Shown one piece after another: positions 59,014 to 64,000 of a stretch of DNA of 64,000 bases (within the stretch, counting starts at the first letter, position 1; every line of letters starts with the position of its first letter). The notes below the pieces were generated by a model. The model made no database searches. It saw only the letters and a program-made list of their open reading frames with translations, and was not told the DNA's origin. Where the stretch lies: NCBI GenBank assembly GCA_029945725.1, contig JAQSDB010000003.1, positions 499,842 to 563,841 on the forward strand, written 5' to 3'. The translations under genes and the position numbers were made by a program. Source of the DNA: a bacterium. GTDB lineage: Bacteria > Pseudomonadota > Gammaproteobacteria > Pseudomonadales > Moraxellaceae.

Positions 59014-60414
59014 TCAGCCGGCAATCCGTATGCGGGCCTGCGCACATGCGGCTTTTACCTGTGCCGGTGCCGTGCCGCCGATATGATTGCGCGCATTGAC
59101 CGAGCCTTCGAGTGTCAGTACGCCGAATACATCATCCGTGATCACGTCCGAGAACTGGCGCAATTCTTCCAGTGACATTTCGGCAAGGTCCTTGCCGCTT
59201 TTCACGCCAAAGCCAACGGCCTTGCCGACAATTTCATGTGCATCGCGAAAGGCCACGCCTTTCTTCACCAGATAATCAGCCAGGTCAGTGGCGGTGGCAA
59301 AACCACGACGTGCGGCTTCGCGCATTATTTCGCGCCGCGGTTCCAGCGCCGGCACCATGTCGGCAAAGGCGCGCAGGGAGCCGAGCACGGTGTCGATAGC
59401 GTCGAACAGCGGCTCCTTGTCTTCCTGGTTGTCCTTGTTGTACGCCAGTGGCTGGCCCTTCATCAGCGTCAGCAACGACATCAGGTTGCCAAACACGCGG
59501 CCGGCCTTGCCGCGTACAAGCTCGGGTACGTCGGGATTTTTTTTCTGCGGCATGATGCTGGAGCCGGTGCAGAAACGATCCGGCAGATTCACGAACTGGA
59601 ATTGCGCACTGGCCCAGAGCACCAGCTCTTCAGAGAAGCGCGAGAGATGCGTCATCACGAGGGCGGCGGCGGCACAGAACTCAATGGCGAAGTCGCGGTC
59701 ACTCACGGCATCAAGAGAGTTCAGGCAGACGCTGTCAAAGCCCAGCAACTGGGCCGTGTATTCGCGGTCAATCGGGTAGGTGGTGCCGGCCAGCGCGGCC
59801 GCGCCCAGGGGAAGGCGGTTGACGCGCCGGCGCAGGTCAACCAGGCGTTCATCATCGCGCTTCAGGTTTTCAAACCAGGCCAGCATGTGATGACCGAAGG
59901 TGACGGGCTGGGCCGTTTGCAAGTGCGTAAAGCCGGGCATGATGGTGGCGTGCTCGCGCTCGGCAATGTCAATCAGGCCGGTCAGCAGGCGCTTCAGCTC
60001 AACACGAATGGCATCAATGGCATCGCGCAGGTAAAGGCGCACATCGGTGGCCACCTGATCATTGCGGGAGCGGCCGGTGTGCAGCTTCTTGCCGGCAATG
60101 CCGATGCGATCGGTGAGACGGTGCTCGATATTCATGTGCACGTCTTCGAGATCAATGCGCCATTCGAACTGGCCGGCTTCGATCTCGGCCTGTATCTGCT
60201 GCAGGCCGTTAATGATGAGGTCGCGTTCGGCCACGGTCAGTACGCCCACCCGGGTGAGCATGGTGGCATGGGCGATGGAGCCCATGATGTCGTGGCGGTA
60301 GAGGCGCTTGTCGAAGGTGACGGAGGCCGTGAACTCGGCCACGAAGGCATCGGTGGCTTCACTGAAGCGGCCACCCCACATCGAGGAGGATGACGAGGAA
60401 GTCGGTTGGCTCAT
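59014..60414 (-). CDS. argH: Argininosuccinate lyase
   Basis: 466 residues from ATG 60414; an in-frame TTG at 60432 is possible. After a Ser-rich lead comes [10 protein letters not shown], then [13 protein letters not shown], and the fumarase/ASL signature [11 protein letters not shown]. Splits argininosuccinate to arginine and fumarate. Divergent from algZ, as in Pseudomonas. The short Ser run near the N terminus is atypical but harmless. Confidence 0.97.
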   Translation of the reverse strand: MSQPTSSSSSSMWGGRFSEATDAFVAEFTASVTFDKRLYRHDIMGSIAHATMLTRVGVLTVAERDLIINGLQQIQAEIEAGQFEWRIDLEDVHMNIEHRLTDRIGIAGKKLHTGRSRNDQVATDVRLYLRDAIDAIRVELKRLLTGLIDIAEREHATIMPGFTHLQTAQPVTFGHHMLAWFENLKRDDERLVDLRRRVNRLPLGAAALAGTTYPIDREYTAQLLGFDSVCLNSLDAVSDRDFAIEFCAAAALVMTHLSRFSEELVLWASAQFQFVNLPDRFCTGSSIMPQKKNPDVPELVRGKAGRVFGNLMSLLTLMKGQPLAYNKDNQEDKEPLFDAIDTVLGSLRAFADMVPALEPRREIMREAARRGFATATDLADYLVKKGVAFRDAHEIVGKAVGFGVKSGKDLAEMSLEELRQFSDVITDDVFGVLTLEGSVNARNHIGGTAPAQVKAACAQARIRIAG

Positions 60415-60460
60415 GGGGAACTCAGTAGTCAAAAGAGGCTGTCATTCGTGAATTCCGGCA

Positions 60461-60501
60461 GACGGCGGCAAACGGGAGACGGCGGCAAACGGGAGACGGC
60501 G
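60461..60501. repeat. 17-bp tandem repeat (2.4 copies) between argH and algZ
   Basis: GACGGCGGCAAACGGGA at 60461-60477, again perfectly at 60478-60494, then GACGGCG at 60495-60501. Located 71 bp before the algZ start. Confidence 0.9.
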
Positions 60502-60571
60502 CGCAGTATACCGGCAAGTCAGGGGGTTTGCCTGTCTTGCCGCTCATCGGACAAGCCGGCACACTCCAGTC

Positions 60572-61684
60572 ATGCGCAACCAGAAAAACAACAACCCCGT
60601 CACAGAAGCGGACGCCGAAGACTTCTTCCTGCCGGACTTCTGCACCTCCCAGCCCCTGCTTATGCTGGTGATTGCGGCCGAGCTGCTGGCGCTGCTGCTG
60701 GTACTGGCCGGCATGGATCATCTCAGCCCCTTTCCCTGGGACAGGCTGGTACTGATTTCCTTTCTGGTGCAGTGGGTGGCGCTGGTGAGTGCGGCCCTGC
60801 TCTGCAATCTGCGGCCGTGGCTGCAGCGCCTGCCCAGTTCGACAGCGGCCGGTCTCAGCTTTGTGCTGGTGGTGAGCCTGGTGGCCTTTTTCAGCTGGCT
60901 GGCGGAGCCGGCACTGCGTTATGCCCGCATCAATCTTTTTTTCACGGTGACGCCGCAGGACATCCTGCGCAATGTGCTGATGGGCGCCATCATTGCCGGC
61001 CTCATGATGCGTTATTTCTATCTGCAGGAGCATTTGCGCGCCAAGCAGCGTACCGAGCTCACGGCCCGCCTGCAGGCCCTGCAGTCACGCATCCGTCCCC
61101 ACTTCCTGTTCAATTCCATGAATATCATTGCCAGCCTGATTCATGTTGATCCGGACAAGGCCGAACAGGCAGTGGAGGATCTTTCCGAACTCTTCCGTGC
61201 CAGCCTCAAGGCCGAGGGTGAAGTGCGCTTTGAAGAAGAGCTCAATCTTTGCCAGCACTATGTAAATATCGAAACCCTGCGCCTGGGCGACAGGCTGCAG
61301 GTGGAGTGGAAGCTCAATGCGGTGCCCGAGGGCCTGCGCATTCCGGCCCTGACCTTGCAGCCCCTGATGGAAAATGCCATTTATCATGGCGTTGAGCCGC
61401 GTTTCGAGCCCAGTATCGTGCGCATCAGTGTCGATTATGACGGCCGTGATGTGGTCATCATCATTACCAATCCGGTAGCGCCGGCAAGCTCGCGGTCGCG
61501 CGGCAACCAGATGGCGCTGACCAATATTCGCCAGCGCCTGCAGGCGCACTATGGCGACACGGCCAAGCTCACCGCACATGCGGATGCCAGCATTTACACC
61601 ACTTACGTGTCTTATCCCCTGCGGCTCGACAGATTGCCGGTAGCGTCCGGAACAAAAGAAGAAGAACAGGAAGAAGGAGTCTGA
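60572..61684 (+). CDS. algZ: AlgZ/FimS-type sensor histidine kinase
   Basis: 370 residues. Four to five N-terminal membrane helices (about 28-155) are followed by a His_kinase domain of the LytS/YehU class: H177 in RPHFLFNSMN and a HATPase N box LQPLMENAIYHG. This class autophosphorylates an atypical RPHFLFN His. Pairs with AlgR 2 nt downstream. In Pseudomonas it controls alginate, type IV pili and twitching. Confidence 0.93.
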   Translation: MRNQKNNNPVTEADAEDFFLPDFCTSQPLLMLVIAAELLALLLVLAGMDHLSPFPWDRLVLISFLVQWVALVSAALLCNLRPWLQRLPSSTAAGLSFVLVVSLVAFFSWLAEPALRYARINLFFTVTPQDILRNVLMGAIIAGLMMRYFYLQEHLRAKQRTELTARLQALQSRIRPHFLFNSMNIIASLIHVDPDKAEQAVEDLSELFRASLKAEGEVRFEEELNLCQHYVNIETLRLGDRLQVEWKLNAVPEGLRIPALTLQPLMENAIYHGVEPRFEPSIVRISVDYDGRDVVIIITNPVAPASSRSRGNQMALTNIRQRLQAHYGDTAKLTAHADASIYTTYVSYPLRLDRLPVASGTKEEEQEEGV

Positions 61685-61686
61685 AG

Positions 61687-62427
61687 ATGAAGGTACTGAT
61701 CTGCGACGATGAAGCGCTGGCGCGGGAACGCCTGGCGCGCTTTCTCCGGGACATGGAAGGTTATGAGCTCGTCGGCGAGGCGGAGAATGGCGAGGATGCC
61801 CTGATCCAGGTGGCTCGCCTGCAGCCCGATGTAGTGCTGCTGGACTTGCGCATGCCTGTCATGGATGGTCTCGAGTGTGCGGAAAAGCTCGCGCAGCTGC
61901 CGGAGCCGCCGGCGGTGATTTTCTGCACGGCCTATGACGAGCATGCCCTGGCAGCGTTCCAGGTGCAGGCGGTGGGCTACCTGCTCAAGCCGGTGCGCCG
62001 TGAGCAACTGGTGGAGGTGCTGGAACGGGCCACCCGGGTCAATCGTGCCCAGCTCGATGCGGTCAAGCGTACCGGTGAAGACGTCAGGGAGAATGGTCGT
62101 AGTCACATTACGGCCAAGACCCATCGCGGTATTGAGCTCATTCCGGTGGATGATGTGCGTTATTTTCTGGCTGACCAGAAATACGTCACGGTGCGCCACG
62201 GCAAGGGTGAAGTGCTGATCGACGAGACCCTGAAGGATCTGGAAAACGAGTTTGGCTGCCGGTTTATCCGTATCCACCGCAATGCCCTGCTCGCCCTGCA
62301 CTTCCTTGATGGCCTGGAGCTGGTGGCACCCGGCCAGTACCAGGTGCGCATCAAGGGGATAGAGGAACGTCTGGTGGTCAGTCGCCGGCACTTGCCGGAC
62401 TTGCGCGAGACCATGCAGAAACTGTAA
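61687..62427 (+). CDS. algR: AlgR-type LytTR response regulator
   Basis: 246 residues. Receiver with phospho-Asp53 (LLDLRMPVMDG) and acidic DDE; C-terminal LytTR DNA-binding domain (GIELIPVDDVRYFLADQKYV, FIRIHRNALLA, VVSRRHLPDL). Operon with algZ, starting 2 nt after its stop. Confidence 0.95.
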   Translation: MKVLICDDEALARERLARFLRDMEGYELVGEAENGEDALIQVARLQPDVVLLDLRMPVMDGLECAEKLAQLPEPPAVIFCTAYDEHALAAFQVQAVGYLLKPVRREQLVEVLERATRVNRAQLDAVKRTGEDVRENGRSHITAKTHRGIELIPVDDVRYFLADQKYVTVRHGKGEVLIDETLKDLENEFGCRFIRIHRNALLALHFLDGLELVAPGQYQVRIKGIEERLVVSRRHLPDLRETMQKL

Positions 62428-62579
62428 ACGGCCGCGACGGAGGGTATTCATCCGCGTTGCCTGCTGGATATTTGGGCAGAGGTTCCTTAAAGTCTGCCAT
62501 CGGCCGCAGGGTTCACTCGTGTAGCGGCCCCGAAACAGCTGTCTGACGACAGCCGTCTTAAAACAACAAGGAGCCTTCC

Positions 62580-62891
62580 ATGAAGCGCCTGCTCGCTGCC
62601 ACTGCCCTGGCCATTGCTCTTTCCGGCTGCGCCACCGCCAATGCCCCCGTTAACGGTTTTCTTTATTCCCATGTCATCGGCCCGGTGGGCGTGACTGGTT
62701 CGGCTGACAAGCCCACCAAGGTGGGGCGTGCCGTGGCCCGTTCGATTTTCGGCCTCTATGCCATGGGCGATGCCAGTATTGAAACGGCTGCCAAGAATGG
62801 CGGCATCACCAAGATCCACCATATTGATCATGAAACCCAGATCATCCTGGGTGTGATTGCTGACTACACCACGATTGTGTACGGCAACTGA
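62580..62891 (+). CDS. TRL-like lipoprotein
   Basis: 103 residues. Lipobox ALSGC gives Cys18 lipidation. The mature part (SHVIGPVGVTG, GRAVARSIFGLYAMGDASIETAAKNGGITKIHHID) matches the TRL-like family of small lipoproteins. Function unknown. RBS AAGGAG at about 62569-62574. Confidence 0.87.
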   Translation: MKRLLAATALAIALSGCATANAPVNGFLYSHVIGPVGVTGSADKPTKVGRAVARSIFGLYAMGDASIETAAKNGGITKIHHIDHETQIILGVIADYTTIVYGN

Positions 62892-62908
62892 TCGCTGCCA
62901 TGCGTTGT

Positions 62909-62936
62909 CAAAACGGGGCCACAAGGCCCCGTTTGC
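62909..62936 (+). terminator. Terminator after TRL-like gene
   Basis: 10-bp stem AAACGGGGCC / GGCCCCGTTT with loop ACAA. Confidence 0.8.
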
Positions 62937-63015
62937 ACGTCTGCAGCATGGCTTTGCATTTTCCTGAGACGCGCATCCCGCTACACTGGCGGACTTTTCT
63001 GCTGCCGATATTCCC

Positions 63016-63939
63016 ATGAGCCTTCTTCGCATCGCCACCCGCAAATCTCCACTGGCTCTCTGGCAGGCCGAGTTCGTGCGCGCCGAACTTGAACGCCTGC
63101 ACGCAGGCCTCACCGTCGAGCTGGTTACCTTTACCACGCAGGGTGACAAGATCCTGGACACCCCGCTGGCGAAAATCGGTGGCAAGGGCCTGTTCGTGAA
63201 AGAGCTGGAAGTGGCGCTGCTGGATGGTCGAGCCGATATTGCCGTGCACTCCATGAAAGACGTGCCCATGGACTTTCCGGAGGGCCTCGGCCTGCTGGCG
63301 ATTGGCGAGCGCGAAGATCCGCGCGATGCCTTTGTCTCGAACCGGTTTGCCACCCTGAATGAATTACCGGCGGCGGCCGTGGTGGGAACGTCGAGCTTGC
63401 GTCGCCAGTGCCAGTTGCGTCATCGCCGCCCCGATCTGGTGATCAAGGATTTGCGCGGCAACGTGAATACCCGGCTCGCCAAACTTGATGCCGGTGATTA
63501 TGACGCGCTGATTCTTGCCAGCGCCGGTCTCAAGCGCCTTGGTTTCAATGAGCGCATTCGCAGTAATCTTGCGCCGGAAATGTCGCTGCCTGCCGTTGGC
63601 CAGGGCGCGCTGGGTATTGAGGCGCGACTGGGTGACACCCGTATCGCGGAACTGATCGCGCCGCTTGATCATGCCGACAGCTCTGCGCGTGTGCGCGCAG
63701 AGCGCGCGATGAATCGTCGCCTGCAAGGCGGTTGCCAGGTGCCGATTGCCGGGTTTGCCGAGTTGCACGGCGATGAGCTGTATTTGCGTGCGCTGGTGGG
63801 CAGCGTTGATGGTCGTGAAATTCTGGTGGATGAAATTCGCGGTAACCGCAACCAGGCAGAAGCGCTGGGCGAGCAGCTGGCCGAGCGGTTGCTTGCGGCA
63901 GGAGCCGGCCGGATTTTGCAGGCGGTTTACGGGCATTGA
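63016..63939 (+). CDS. hemC: Hydroxymethylbilane synthase (porphobilinogen deaminase)
   Basis: 307 residues. [14 protein letters not shown] start, [26 protein letters not shown] and cofactor-binding C240 in [10 protein letters not shown], which carries the dipyrromethane. Polymerises four porphobilinogens into hydroxymethylbilane. Follows algR as in Pseudomonas. Confidence 0.97.
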   Translation: MSLLRIATRKSPLALWQAEFVRAELERLHAGLTVELVTFTTQGDKILDTPLAKIGGKGLFVKELEVALLDGRADIAVHSMKDVPMDFPEGLGLLAIGEREDPRDAFVSNRFATLNELPAAAVVGTSSLRRQCQLRHRRPDLVIKDLRGNVNTRLAKLDAGDYDALILASAGLKRLGFNERIRSNLAPEMSLPAVGQGALGIEARLGDTRIAELIAPLDHADSSARVRAERAMNRRLQGGCQVPIAGFAELHGDELYLRALVGSVDGREILVDEIRGNRNQAEALGEQLAERLLAAGAGRILQAVYGH

Positions 63940-63979
63940 GCTCGCGCGTCTGAATTCCCCCTGTGGGCCGAGAAAGCTT

Positions 63980-64000
63980 ATGGCACTTGCTGGCTTGCAC
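63980..64000 (+). CDS. hemD: Start of uroporphyrinogen-III synthase (partial)
   Basis: Only seven codons (MALAGLH) are inside the window, after GAGAAAG. The LAGL-type start and hemC-hemD linkage suggest hemD; the sequence seen is too short to prove it. Confidence 0.5.

Noticed and set aside
59236-60393. 385-codon + strand frame opposite argH
   Set aside because: Shadow of argH, whose catalytic signature is intact.

Overview
The window reads as one contiguous chromosomal stretch of a GC-rich gammaproteobacterium, most likely from the Pseudomonadales. This placement is inference from gene content and order. Two blocks match what I recall of the Pseudomonas alginate-regulator/haem region: dsbB - algQ/rsd - FKBP isomerase - algP-like histone - ABC-F ATPase - hemB - ppk - ppx - trxA - rho (36.5-49.2 kb) and argH - algZ - algR - hemC - hemD (59-64 kb). 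The alkB-rubredoxin fusion beside an AraC regulator, lying between those blocks, would also fit the Moraxellaceae. I see no insertion sequence, prophage, CRISPR array or integrase.

Layout. 0-2.1 kb: 3' truncated 7TM-DISM sensor kinase, then tRNA-Gly(CCC). 2.7-5.7 kb: a two-gene operon (TPR-sulfotransferase and lipoprotein hydrolase). It is transcribed away from a 2006-residue autotransporter (6.0-12.1 kb) built of about 37 short beta-helix repeats. 12.2-14.6 kb: Fur-boxed feoA-feoB plus a Cys-rich membrane protein. 14.8-18.7 kb: asmA, mutY, yggX. 18.9-24.2 kb: typA, a membrane protein, an OmpA/OprF-like porin and hslO. 24.3-27.9 kb: envZ-ompR and chrA. 28.0-34.8 kb: tex, a GT2/GtrA pair, an ArnT-like glycosyltransferase, a ChbG/HpnK-type deacetylase and a hotdog thioesterase. 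34.9-49.2 kb: gshA, dsbB, algQ/rsd, FKBP, algP-like, ABC-F, ykgJ, thioesterase, hemB, ppk1/ppx, trxA, rho. 49.3-53.2 kb: alkB-rubredoxin, AraC regulator and a condensation/WS-DGAT-like acyltransferase. 53.2-58.9 kb: msrA, a flippase-like membrane protein, YgiQ-type radical SAM, a diguanylate cyclase and an unknown exported protein. 59.0-64.0 kb: argH, algZ/algR, a TRL-like lipoprotein, hemC and the first codons of hemD.

How genes fit together. Feo imports Fe2+ under apparent Fur control. hemB, hemC and hemD make the tetrapyrrole precursor. ppk1 and ppx make and degrade polyphosphate and are convergent. gshA, dsbB, trxA, msrA, yggX, hslO and mutY form a dispersed redox and oxidative-damage set. 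AlkB with its fused rubredoxin, the divergent AraC protein and the following acyltransferase could link alkane oxidation to fatty-acid or wax storage; this last link is inference.

The most unusual elements are the repeat autotransporter, which has a 339-bp higher-order duplication and two isolated cysteine pairs, and the alkB neighbourhood. Most of the rest is ordinary core genome. Several convergent or gene-end boundaries carry near-perfect A-tract/T-tract hairpins that should terminate in both directions.
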